64,000 nt of DNA from Mycteria americana (Eukaryota; Chordata; Aves; Ciconiiformes; Ciconiidae). The position numbers were made by a program, and so were the translations under genes. Under the pieces are notes generated by a model. It saw nothing but the letters and a program-made list of their open reading frames with translations. It had not been told where the DNA came from and did not search any database. Shown here piece after piece: positions 1 to 10,520 of the stretch (position 1 is its first letter; each line of letters begins with the position of its first letter). The DNA lies in assembly GCF_035582795.1 (NCBI RefSeq), contig NC_134366.1, positions 151,017,519 to 151,081,518 on the forward strand, in the 5' to 3' direction.

Positions 1-2700
1 AATAATTTCAGTGACAATGTACACTATTTTGATGTGAAACAGAACTTCTGTAATATTTCAAGGAACTTACACACATATATATATATGTATGGACAAAAGC
101 TGTTGGAAATAAGCCTTTGACTTCAAAATGCGCCTGATTAAAAAGAATACTGATAAGAATTAAGACGAGAACAGCTGGAACTTTGATTGCAGTTATGTTT
201 TCTTCTGGATGTTTATTTCTAGATCAGTTTTGCAGCTGCTTTTATCTACTCCTTAGAAGTTCTTGTAGATTTGAGGAACCATTAGCTGTAAAACCATCAG
301 CTCTGGTCTGGTTTTATATATCTTCTTGAAACCATTGAGGGGGGAAAAGATAACAGACTAATGCTGAACTAGATCAGACTTAAGTGATGCTTTGAACAGC
401 CTTTTAGCATTTCAGGCTCCACCTGTAACTCTAACAAAGCTGAGTATTTCAAATATTATTCTTTACCAAGCACATAGGAATTACCAAGCTCTAGGAATGA
501 AAATACTCCTTCTGAAAAACTTAAATTCATGTCTCACTGTGGTTCAAAAGACAGAATGCTTTCAAGTGTGCCTCCACTATCTAGGTACAGGGATAGTCCT
601 TAAAACCAGTTCTGCTGCCTTTCAGTATCTGTCACCTATAAATATTATGCTTTGAGTAAAACAGATCTGCAGTTTTGACTCTGCTTCACTCTGTTTTGTT
701 ATTGTAGTTGTTTAACAGTTCTTTAATAACTGTGGTTTTGTATTTGCTCAAGAGCTGTCTGCTTGGAGACTGGAGAAAGGTCAGGGTTAACCCTGCTTAA
801 CCTTAGCTAATGACCTTTATCGGTGGTCTCCTTTTCAGATCTCAGGAGTGTCAGCGACGCTGCTGTGGCCACCACCTGACTCTCTTACCAGCTCCCACTG
901 AAATAAACACACTGTATTATATTTACTTGGTGCTTCTTCCCAATAGAAATTCTTACCACAACACACCGGTCAAAGCCCTCTGGCCAAAGTCACAGAGACT
1001 CCTCTATTTTCAGGTTTCACAAAGAGTTCAAGAGCAAGATACATTTTGTTCAAGAATCCTTTCAGGTGGCTTCATGAGTCTTCTTGTGGGGCCTTTCTTG
1101 GATGCAGAAAATATTTTTTTCACTTACTATAATCAGCTTTGATTTCTCTGTCCTAAGCATTTCTGTTAATGATGGAGGCTTCCTCACAACTCTCCATAGG
1201 CACACTGTCCTAGGCTCCCTGAAAGCCCCTAGTCTTGCAGGCACCATTGATCCTTGCTTCCATCACAGCTGGGAAGGCTGTCATTCCAAAGCATGCCTTG
1301 TCCCAGGGTCTCTGCTGCTCCTTTCCAAGCACGCCCAGCCTCCCGAAACAGCAGTGCTGCACCTATGCAGGTGGGCTCCATCCAGCAGTTCAGAGACAGG
1401 CAGACTCACAACAGTGAAATTCAAAAGCTCCCAGCTGCATTTGAACAACCAGTAATCATCAGGACAGATTAAGTGGAAAAGGGGAATATATATTACACTT
1501 GAAAGTTTGTAGTGTGGCTGACTATCTCTTTCCCCTCTCCACTGATCTGAAAAGCTGAAAATAAGAGGCCTCGAGGCAGCTCTGTTTCTGCTGCAGTGTA
1601 ATGTTCTCAGCTTTCAGCACTTCTTGGGTGCTAAAATGAGTTCTGGTGTTGAGATTAATGGTGTTTGTATTTTTCTTGGAAACAGTTCCCAAAGGGGCAT
1701 TTGAAAGAATAGCATAACCGACTAATAATTTTCACCAGCCTATCATGGGTGAGCAGGTCAAATAAATGAAATAGTTAATGCAAACAAGGCAGATCTGGAA
1801 TAATCATTGATACTCTTTATGAGATGGACCATGCCATCTAGTATGGACAAAAAAGGGGAAACATCCGTTCGCTAGTTTTCATCCTACCGTTTACCAGCCT
1901 GTGTTGGTCCCTCAAATACTTCTGAGGGGTCTGTGAAAGGGAACTAAGGAGAGCGGGCGGAATGCCAGTCCTCTGAGCAGGGAGCTGTATCACCACAGGA
2001 ACAGAAAACAGGGGTCCATGACCAAAGAAGGTGTAAATCCATTGCTGGGTCTCAACTCGGAGTCATCCTCATTTTACAGGCTTTCTGTCTGTGGCTGGCT
2101 CATGGTGCCCAGAGACCAGAAACTGTCTGTCGTGACACACTGGGTGTGCATGTTGTCATCTGAAGGGCTCAGCGGGAAGGGAAGGTAGAAGAATACTCTT
2201 TACCAGAAAGTCTCCTGAATGGTCCCTACCCAGCTCAGATACATTCTTGAACTGATCCGTTCCTGTGGTCAGCCGTTGCTTTTACTGTGCAGCCTTTCTG
2301 TACTCCAGAGTGATCTTGTCCTGATCTTTCTTCACAGTGGCTGTGGAGAGTTCATGGAGAAAAAGGGCTCTTTTTCCCATGCCACAAGCTAGATCAAACT
2401 GTTCTGCTCTGAAAGTCTCCAAGGTGTATCAGCATCACATCCACAAGTTTCATGTTGGAGCAACTGTCCTTTCACCCATCAGGAAGGTGCACACGGTGAT
2501 GCTATGAGGTGGCAGCAAGGGAAGCTGAGGGGAACACCAGCATTTAAGGCAGAAACAAGGTGGTCATAACAGATGACTGAGTGCCAACAACTTAACTCAT
2601 GGAAAAGGACATGAAAAGCAGGCATGATGCAAAATCTTGCCTAGAATGGTAACTGCTCTTGGATTTTTTATAAGCTTTTATTCATTTGTTTATTTTTATG
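1..2700. other. Intergenic, no gene seen
   Basis: Mixed-composition DNA. Short ORFs occur on both strands, but none has recognisable protein features. Nothing specific is seen besides a short TA/CA run near 70-90. Confidence 0.5.
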
Positions 2701-2739
2701 AGGCAATCTGAAAATAATGGCCCTGACTGAGGAGATCTT

Positions 2740-2880
2740 TTAAACCAGCAGTAAAACACATGCTCAGCAGGTGACTTTGGCATATAAAGAAATCGAAGCA
2801 CCTGCTCAGGTACTGCCCTGGGTAGTGATGAACTTAAGCATGCGCTTAAGTGCTTTTTTGGATCATACCCAATAGAGAAA
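2740..2880. repeat. Decayed sauropsid-type interspersed repeat with hairpin
   Basis: The core ACTTAAGC-ATGC-GCTTAAGT (2832-2851) is a perfect 8-bp hairpin. It sits in flanking text (CTCAGGTACTG..., AAGTGCTTTTTTGGATCA) typical of a repeat common in reptile and bird genomes. A family name could not be assigned by eye. Confidence 0.45.
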
Positions 2881-4300
2881 CAGGGTAGTATTCAGCCTTG
2901 GCAGTGTCTTTAAGAGCTTTCAAATGCCTTACCGTGGTAAGTTTTCCCTCGATTTCCTCGTAGTTCAGGAATCTTCAAAGATTCTTTAAAAGACCCCAAT
3001 TTTATTAAGAAGTGCAGGGTTTCATCAGTAAGGTTTGTCTGGACGTCCTAGGGGTGAGTCTGCCCGGGAACAATTGGTACTTTTTCGTAATATCCATTAT
3101 TGTCCTCTTCTTTGAATTAGATGCCACAAACAACTGAAAAAACACGCAGAGATTAATACAGACATTGTGCACATCTGTAAGTGATGATTTGCATATGCTT
3201 GCACTGTGCTTGTAATGCTCTGAAAATATCTGAAATGCTCTGTAGTATCCTGGTTTATAACATATCCTTCGCCACAGTTTACACATCGAGAATGCATGCT
3301 GAAAACAGGAAACACACATGCGGAGGGTAGGTAAAAGGGGATTACAGTATACATATATTTGACAGAATAGTCCCAGTTTAAGAGTATCATAAGCATCAGG
3401 CTTGCATAAACAAATCAGTGCTTAACCCACAGATGTATCTAATGTCCATATGGATTCTGCATGTTTACAACTGGAAAAACCCCTCTGAGCTTTTCTATTG
3501 TTTGCTGACTTTCACCCTATAGTATTAATTTTATTTGTGAAAATCAAGTTATTCACTGGGATATAAAAAGTTCTTAAAAGGAAATGGAGTTTTTTAATAT
3601 ATGCCACAGGACAAGATGTATGGGCCCCGTTCTCTGCTGCCTTGGAGTTCTCATGTCCTAGGTGAGTTACGAAGCATGCGACCAAATGTACAACTGCATT
3701 TCTTAAACCAATTTATTGCTTTTATACAATATTTCTTTTAGGTTTCCCCCCTAACAGTTGGCTCAGGAGATTGCAAACTTCACGATCCTTACAGTCTGAG
3801 GCAGCTGCAGAACTTCACCGGTGCCCGAAATCCCCCTTTCCCCAGGAGCGAAGTGTACAAGCCCACGTGTGTGCAGCAGGCAGGTGGCCCTGAAGCCTCA
3901 CCGACCTCCACCTTGCGGGCCCAGTTACTTGTCACATCAGCAAAATGTGGTAAAATGCCACCACCAGCGAGTAAGCAGAGCCTGCCAGCCTGGGGACCCT
4001 CTGCAGTCCCTAGGCTCAGCTCGGGGAGGCCGAAATGATGAGGAAGGGGCCCACGCGTGTGCGATGGGTATCTGTGCTTCCAGCCGCGGCTGTAGGCAGC
4101 AGCCCTGCTCAGTGTTTCGGCGCTGACGGCAGGAAAGACGTTAGCCAAATGGTTGCTTAAAACAAACTATAGTAAGGTACGGCACGTTGTATTTCTTTAT
4201 GTCTTGACAGCTGCTCATTTCAGGCACCGCAAAAACATCTCATTGCTGATGGCAGGGAAAGGAATGCGTTAGGTTAGAAAAGTCCATTTACCGAGAGCTT
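2881..4300. other. Intergenic, no gene seen
   Basis: A 99-104 residue ORF pair on the minus strand (3005-3396) and a 119-residue one (3789-4148) show no domain, no codon bias and no splice context. They are treated as chance. GC content starts rising at about 3.8 kb. Confidence 0.45.
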
Positions 4301-4339
4301 TTCTCCCCCCTCTTCCTCGAGGAGATCAGCAGGCAGCAG

Positions 4340-5300
4340 ACTGGGATGAGCGGACGGAAGCCTGCCGGCTTTGGGCTGTGCTGGGCAGGCTCGCCTCGGA
4401 GCAGGATTCTGCAGGGAGAGAGGTTCTCCCGGCAGGAGACGGCCGCCTCCGCCCTCAGGGCCGGGGCAGAGCAGCCCCTCCAGCGCAGGCCGGCTGCGCC
4501 AGCGTGTGTCCCCGCCACGGAGCCTTTGCTCCACGGAGACCCGCGGGGCCGCCCGGGCTCTCCCGGGCTCGGGGCCCGCCGTCGGGGCAAGGCGGCAGCA
4601 CCGCAGCGGGCGGCGTCCTCGCCCCGGTCCCCGCGATGCCGGCGGCCCCCTCCGCATCCGCCCTCGCCCCGTCCGCACCGTGCAATTGCACGGCGGCACT
4701 GCGCGCAAGTCCCGCGGGACGAGGGGTCCCCACCGCCGTGTGCACGGCAAAGCTGGCTCGGCCTAGGGCGGTTTGACACTCCTCCCGGTGTACCCGTGAG
4801 CCCCGCGGTCTCCCGGCGTGGCGCCGGGAGCTCCCGGGAGGGGGGAGCCGGGGCACGGCGGCGGCTGTAGAGCAAAAGCCCCCCCGAGGCTCGGTGCTGC
4901 CTACGAGGGAAGGCGAGGAGGAGGCACCCGTCGGGCTGGCTGCAGTGGTGGTGCCCGTCGGGGAGGCGTCGGGGCGGGCAGCCGGCGGTACGGCGGGCAG
5001 GGCGGTTCGCCCCGCTCCCTGCTGCCCGGGGGCAGCCCCGCGGCCGGGCACCGCGGGCAGGGGCCACGGGCGAGGGGGTGGCGGGGGTTGCGCGCCTGTG
5101 GGAGACGCGAGCGAGATCCAGCCCGCTGAGGTCGTTGTGTGCTTAATTGCCTCTTCTTTTATGGAAATCAATCGCGGCCATGTTTCACGGGAATCCGAGT
5201 CTGAGGCGGGGGAAAGGGAGATGCTGAGCGGGAATTGCATCGGCGGTGTCCCCCGGAGCCCGCCTAGCGCCTCGCCTCCGGCCGCCTACGCCTGTTTGTT
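4340..5300. promoter_or_regulatory. CpG island upstream of OSR2 (distal)
   Basis: A dense CpG, GC-rich block with long ORFs in most frames, which is what high GC alone produces. No coding exon was recognised. It could hold the start of a divergent or non-coding transcript, but nothing in the sequence proves one. Confidence 0.5.
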
Positions 5301-6474
5301 AAACCTTGGCATGTCCTGACTAGTACATTAAAAACAAAACAAAAAAATCCCACCCCAATAAATCTGAGTGAAGTAGGTGACGATTTAGTCACCAAGTAAC
5401 ACCAGCGGAATCAGATGCCAGGTCGACGGGCGGCCACTGCTTTCCTTAAAAAAAAAAAAAAATTTAGTCAGTCCTGGGTATGTAGCCCGAGTCGTTCGCA
5501 GCACCGGCCTCGCTGTCGGCGGGCGGCAGCCCGGGGCTGGGACCCGGCCCGCGGGTGCGCTCGCTGCCGAGCGGCACCTCTGCCCGGCGCGCACCGGCAG
5601 CGCTCCCAAGCCAGCGGCCGTCGAGAGCCGTCGGGAGCCGTCGGGACGCCTCCGCGACCCGGGTGCGTCGGTGCCCTGCGCCGGGGGGCTGTGCTCCCTG
5701 CCCCTTCCCTCGCCAGAGCCTCTGCCAGGAGCCAGAGCCGGTACCCCCGCGGGTCGGTGCTGCAGGAACACCGGCCGCGTCGACTCCGCTCCCGGCCGCC
5801 CCTTCTCCCTCCGGCCCCGGCTCTGGGCGCATCCCCGGCTCCCGCTGAAATTTTTTCCCCCCGTTCATCTCAAGGGGGGTGACTCCCCCAGCCACCGCAG
5901 CCGCCCACTGCTGACAGCGGCGGTTTGCTCAGGTCTGAGCCGCTTCCTGCGTGCATCGCGCACCGCAGCCGCGCACGGCGCTCCGCGGGAGTGCCAGCCA
6001 ACCCCGCCGCGGGGCCTCGCTGCCGCCGAGCCGCGGTCCCCGTGTGTCCCCCCCCCGGTGCATTTCTGTGTTCAGGACGGGGCGGGTGGTCAAGGTTTTC
6101 CCGCAGGCTGCACTGCCGGCGGAGGAACTGCTTTAATCTGTCCCTCTCAGCGAGAATAAACACCGCCTATCTCCCTGCTGCCCTGGACGGAGTCCAGCGC
6201 TCGGGATGTCTTTTTCAAGGGGCGGAGGGGGGAACAGAGAGCGGGGGGAGGCTGAGATGATCGCGGCGGTGTCGGCACCGGCGGGACGCGGGGATGGCAG
6301 CCGGCGGCGCGGGGTGCGCGCTCGGACGCCCGCGGAGAGCGCCGCGGCCTCCTCCCCCCGGGGCACCGCCGCCCCCGTCTCCCGGGCGGTGCGGGGAGAG
6401 CTCCGCGCCGGGTGCCGCCGGGACGCCCGCCCTAACGCGCTCCGCGGCCGCGGCCGCGGCCCCGGCCCCGCAGC

Positions 6475-6522
6475 GGGCCGGAGCCGGAGCCGGAGCCGGA
6501 GCCGGGGCCGGAGCCGGGGCCG
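6475..6522. repeat. GGGCCG/GAGCCG hexanucleotide array, 8 units
   Basis: Eight consecutive 6-bp units alternate between GAGCCG and GGGCCG. They lie within the CpG island, and the G-rich strand has quadruplex-forming potential. Confidence 0.85.
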
Positions 6523-7020
6523 GCGGAGCGGGCAGGGCGCCGCGCCGGCCTCCAGGGGGCGCTGCAGCACCGCGGGCCGCCGCCGCTGCCTGACGCGGGG
6601 CTCCGGACCCCCCCGCGCCCGCCCCGCCGCCCGGCCGCGCTCCGCGCCCGTCCAGGGCACAGCGGGGCGGCGGGCTCCGCCGAGGCGGAGCAGGGCACCT
6701 GCCCGGCCCGGGAGCGCCCGTGCCCCGCAGGCTGCGCGGTGGCCGTCGGTAGCGGCCCCGCGCCCCGGGCGGCGGGGGAAGGCCCGTGGGGGCGGGAGGG
6801 GCCCGCCCGGGGTGGACGCGGAAAGGTGACGCGGAAGCGCGGGGCTGCGGCGGGATCCGGCGGCCCGTGCCCCCGGTGGTGTCAGCCCCGTTCGACGGGT
6901 GCCCGCTGCCGTGGAGCCCCCCCGACGTCCGAGCGACCCCGGGCTCCGGCGGGCGCGGAGGCGCCGGGCGGCGCGGCGGTACCGGCGGGTCTCGCCGCCA
7001 GCTCTCGCCGCGCACCTGCT

Positions 7021-7047
7021 GGCCGGGCCGGGCCGGGCCGGGCCGGG
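7021..7047. repeat. (GGGCC)n short tandem repeat
   Basis: About five GGCCG/GGGCC units in tandem within the CpG-rich domain. G-quadruplex formation is possible. Confidence 0.8.
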
Positions 7048-8099
7048 CGGCGGCTCGCCGGGGTCAGCGGGCGCTCCCTGCCAGCGCAGACGTGAGAGCT
7101 GCCGCCGCGCTGCCGGTGGCGGGAGAGCGCGGCTTTCCCCGCTCACGGCGCAGCCGAAACGTACCACGAGCGGCCGGGGAGCAAACAGCCTGGGCGGCGA
7201 CCCGGCACCGCTCCGCTCCCCCCCCCCCCCAGTTCCCTCCGCTTTGAGGCTTTTTCGTTGGCTGGTCAGTTTGGGTTTTGGGGAGTTGTTGTTGGGGTTA
7301 AGTTTTGTTTTGTTATTTGGTTTTGGTTGTGGGGGTTTCCTTCCCCCCAGCAAGTGCGGCTTATTTCTCCTTGCTGTAAAGGGCAAGAAATGATGGCTCT
7401 CCCGAAACAGCCCCCTCCCATCCTTGTGTCGAGGAGGGGGTCCTCCTTGGCACCCGCAAGCCAGAAGTGCGGGGCGGAACATGCGACTGTACAGTCCCCT
7501 TTGCACTTCGTTCTTGAAGCAACCGGCCTCGCTCGAGAAAGCAAAATAACGATAAAATAAAATAAATGCGGCTCCCTTCCCCGCGTTGCCCCGCAGCCCC
7601 CCAGCCCGGCCGCGGCCGGCGAGCCCTCGCCCCGCGCAGGCTCCCGCGGCCGCCCGCACCCACCTCGCACCCGGCCCGAGGGAATCGGTCCTTCTCCCGG
7701 AACTGTGAACCTCGGTGTCCTCACTGCCCAGGAGACGAAATGCTATTTATTTAGGGTGACTTGGATTTAAAGCAGGGCATTTTCGAAGCAGGACTTTATG
7801 AAAAGAAACGAAAACCAGCCCGAGCGCCCGGCGGCAGCCAGGGGCTGCAACGAGCGCCAGCTTCGCCTGCGCTGCCCTGCGAGGGGAACACCTCCGAACC
7901 TTCCTCCACCGACTCCTATTCCCACTCGCTGATTAATTTTCTTCTGCTGTATACTAAAAGGAGAAAAAAATCCCCGTGCAGCCGTCACTTGTGTCCTCTT
8001 CTCTTCCGCGGGCTCGAATTAGCTGGCACGGACTCTACCTTGCAAAATTTTCAAAGCTGTTTTCAAATGCCATTTCTTCCGAAATCTTTTTATACTTCT

Positions 8100-8480
8100 C
8101 AAAGCCCACTTCCAATCTCCAGTCCAGATTATACAATAAATTCCCCATACACGTGATTTAATTAATGAAGAGTTATTATTTAGTAATGAAGTTAATTTAA
8201 GTAATGACAAACAAGATAACGTTACAGATACAAATTCAGCCCAAATTCGCTGTATGTAACCAACCGTATGGCAGCTAACGAGGAAAATTAATATAGTGCT
8301 TTAATCGAGAAATTTGACGAGGGTCACAGAGGCCCCATTTAGCAGTAAATTCCCCGGGAATAAATCGAAACTGCTCTCGAAACTATTTGTCTGCTCCAGG
8401 TAGGGATTATGTGCTTAGTCACCGCGCATGGGGATACCTCCCCATCGGTTCTCCCTCTGAATCTGCCTTTAGGCGCCTAA
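8100..8480. promoter_or_regulatory. Candidate conserved upstream element of OSR2
   Basis: An AT-rich block between two CpG islands, 0.4-0.8 kb upstream of the presumed core promoter. It is dense in TAAT/ATTA core motifs (TTAATTAATG, AGTAATGAAG, TTAATTTAAG, AGTAATGAC, TTTAATCGAG), mixed with retained CpGs (AATCGAG, GACGAG, AATCGAAAC). Such composition is typical of conserved non-coding elements, but conservation itself was not tested. Confidence 0.35.
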
Positions 8481-8799
8481 AATAGCAATGAAAGGGCAGA
8501 GCCGAATCGCTGGAGTGTCGGTCCATAGGGCGACCCGACACGACGGCCGCGGAGCCCTTTGGACGTGAGCGTTACCTGCACCCACAGGTCCCCTCGGAGA
8601 CGTGGGCGCCCGCAAAACCCCCACGTTCTGGGCTTGGGGGAGTTATTTTAGATATTTAAGCCAGTCGCGCCCCGTGTGTCACCCTGGCTGGGGCACGGCG
8701 GGCGGCCGAGGCGGGCGGTGCGGCGCAGGGAGCGCGCAAATCCCCGCGGCCGCGGCCGGCAGCGGGGCGGGGGGCGGCGGGCCGCTCTCGGAGGGAGAA

Positions 8800-8851
8800 G
8801 TCACCTTAGGTGACGCGGGGGGGGCGCGGGGGGCGTCCTGCCCCTTTAAAA
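8800..8851 (+). promoter_or_regulatory. Candidate OSR2 core promoter region
   Basis: In a CpG island 0.5 kb upstream of the presumed exon 1 donor, a perfect inverted repeat GTCACCT-T-AGGTGAC (8800-8814) is followed about 30 nt later by TTTAAAA (8845-8851). A forkhead-type GTAAACA lies at 8874-8880. The spacing fits a TATA-like element with a transcription start near 8870-8880. This is motif reading only. CpG-island promoters often start at many sites. Confidence 0.35.
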
Positions 8852-9056
8852 CCCAGTTGCTACCCAAACACAAGTAAACAGTGGGGCCGGCGCGGCGGGG
8901 CGGGCCGGGGCCGGGGCCGGGGGCGGTCTCGTCCCGTCCCGTCCCGTCGGGGCGGAGCGGCGCGGCCCCGAGCGGGGGGCTGTGCGCGCCGCGGGGTGGG
9001 CCGGCGGCGGCGGGCGGGCGGGGACAGCGCTCCACGCCACTCACCGCTGAAATGTG

Positions 9057-9323
9057 ATGGACCGGGCAGGGGGCGGCTCAGACTCGCGCCGAGCCTCGCC
9101 GGGGTCGAAGGCGGGAGGCTGCGGGCGGGTGGCGGCGGTCTCTGCCCGGGCCCCGGGACCGCCGCAGCCAGAGCTCCCAGCCGCCGCCCAGCCCTCCGCA
9201 ACATGCCGGCGGCCGCCGGGTCCCGGCCTCGCTGAGCGCCCCCGCTGTGGATCTAATGTCTCCGTGAAGGTGCCGCGGCCGCCGCCTCGGCTTTGCCGCG
9301 GGAGGAGCAGCCGGCTGCGGTAG
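9057..9323 (+). other. Upstream ORF in presumed OSR2 exon 1 (88 codons)
   Basis: The ATG at 9057 has G at -3 and G at +4. The frame stays open for 88 codons and stops with TAG at 9321-9323, exactly the last three bases of the predicted exon. The peptide is Pro/Arg/Ser/Ala-rich and has no recognisable domain. If the exon model is right it is a translational-control uORF candidate. It could equally be a consequence of high GC. Confidence 0.25.
9203..9235 (+). other. Short upstream ORF (10 codons)
   Basis: An ATG with A at -3 opens ten codons and then TGA. It lies within presumed exon 1 in a different frame from the 88-codon uORF. A further minimal ORF of three codons (ATG TCT CCG TGA) lies at 9256-9267. 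Confidence 0.25.
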
Positions 9324-9879
9324 GTGAGTGGCTCCCCCGGCCCGCCCTGCCCGCTGCCGTCGGCGGGAGGGGGGCGGCGGGGCCGCGGCCGGGCCCCGGC
9401 AGGGGAGCGTCCCCTCGGCGGGGAGCGCGGGGCCGCCGCGTTTACTTTCAGTTTGCAGCTCCGCGGCGGTTCGGGTGCGGGTCTCCCCGGCACGCCGCGG
9501 GCGCGTCGGTGCGGGGCCAGGCGGCGGCGGCGGCCTCCGGAGTGCGCGGTCGGTGTCCTTCTCGCGAAATTCCTCGCGAAGAGGAGCCGGCCCCTGCGTG
9601 GGCTACGGGGCTGACCCGCGGGTCGCGCTGGAGAGGTCCTCGGTCCGTGGGAACGTACCTGGCTGCGCGGGCAGCGGCGGCCGCGGCTTCGGGTGAGGCT
9701 GGCGGGGAGCGGAGGCGCCCCGGGGCCCTGCCGCTCCCCGGGAACGGCCGCAGCGCCCTCGGGGCACGGCCCCGGCCCCGCCGCGGGAGGAAGGGGAGGG
9801 CCGGCCGCAGGCGGGCAGGTAGAGAGGGGCGCACTGCCGGGGCACCGGGCTCAATTTAATTAAGCGCTCTGACCGGCAA

Positions 9880-10520
9880 GGGAGGAGGAAGTGCCAAGGT
9901 TTAAGTAACATCCGTTTTTGGTTGACTTTCCCCCCCCGCACCCTATTATAAGTAGCCTCAAAACCACGTACGAAGGCACTTTCTGATCTTTTTTGATCGA
10001 TTTTAATAAAGTTACCTCCGAGTATAAATAGTAATAGATGTACTGTGGTTCAGCAACAGTGCAGTTTTACAAGTTTCTGCGTTAAAATACGGATTTCGTG
10101 TTCGGAATGGTTTTTCGGACTTGGGTCTTTGACACGAAAACGAGCGCCCTGCAATGACACCACCACACGTAGCTGCAAAACGCGGCTGTGAAGGAGGAGG
10201 CTCTGCCCTACAGAAGCCCTGTACCTACCTCGGCCACAGCTCATAGCCGGTGGCTCCGAGACCCAGCCTCAGCGAGCCGGGATGGAGGCAGGAGCCGCGG
10301 TAGCAGCCAGCGAAAAGCGATTTTATTGCCTCTGTGTCGGTTCCTGGTGGAAAGCGAATAGGAGCTCACACTACGACATCTTTAAAAATAAGTCTCTATA
10401 TATAACCACCCCCCTTCCACAAAAAAGAAAAGGTCGCCATATATAACAAGTCGTATCGATAACACCGTCCCCGGTCTCGATACAATCGCAAACGAGAAAA
10501 ACTGGGCAGCAGCGGAGGAA
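9880..10520. promoter_or_regulatory. AT-rich intron 1 block with TATA-like motifs
   Basis: This gap between CpG-rich segments contains CTATTATAAG (about 9942), TATAAATA (10023-10030), TATATATAA (about 10397) and CCATATATAAC (about 10438). It also has retained CpGs. It may be a conserved intronic enhancer or an alternative promoter for a shorter 5' exon. No matching donor was established. Confidence 0.3.

Larger units (their letters stand above)
5480..7250. promoter_or_regulatory. CpG island upstream of OSR2 (central)
   Basis: This is the most CpG-dense part of the upstream region. It includes hexamer and pentamer GC repeats and a C13 run at 7218-7230. Low-complexity Arg/Pro/Gly/Ala ORFs, up to 508 codons on the minus strand (6133-7659), are composition artefacts. 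Confidence 0.55.
8870..9323 (+). other. OSR2: Probable non-coding first exon of OSR2
   Basis: A strong donor, GGTAG|GTGAGTG, lies at 9323/9324 inside the promoter CpG island. OSR2 is known to have a non-coding first exon in mammals. Spliced to the 12271 acceptor, the frame of the main ATG carries a stop (TAA at 9254-9256) and no ATG after it, so 12342 remains the start. The 5' boundary is a guess, placed 20-30 nt downstream of a TTTAAAA motif at 8845-8851. The exon contains several short upstream ORFs. Other first exons in this GC-rich DNA are possible. Confidence 0.4.
8500..9880. promoter_or_regulatory. CpG island at OSR2 promoter and exon 1
   Basis: Very dense CpG, with GC-box-like GGGGCGG motifs and short repeats such as (GTCCC)n at about 8930-8950. 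It covers the candidate core promoter and the exon 1 donor at 9323/9324. Confidence 0.65.

Noticed and set aside
6133..7659. 508-codon minus-strand ORF, with other long ORFs in CpG islands on both strands (4274-5240, 8679-9941, 12267-13190)
   Set aside because: They overlap each other in up to six frames, are Arg/Pro/Gly/Ala-rich and have no domains. High GC removes stop codons, so these are composition artefacts.
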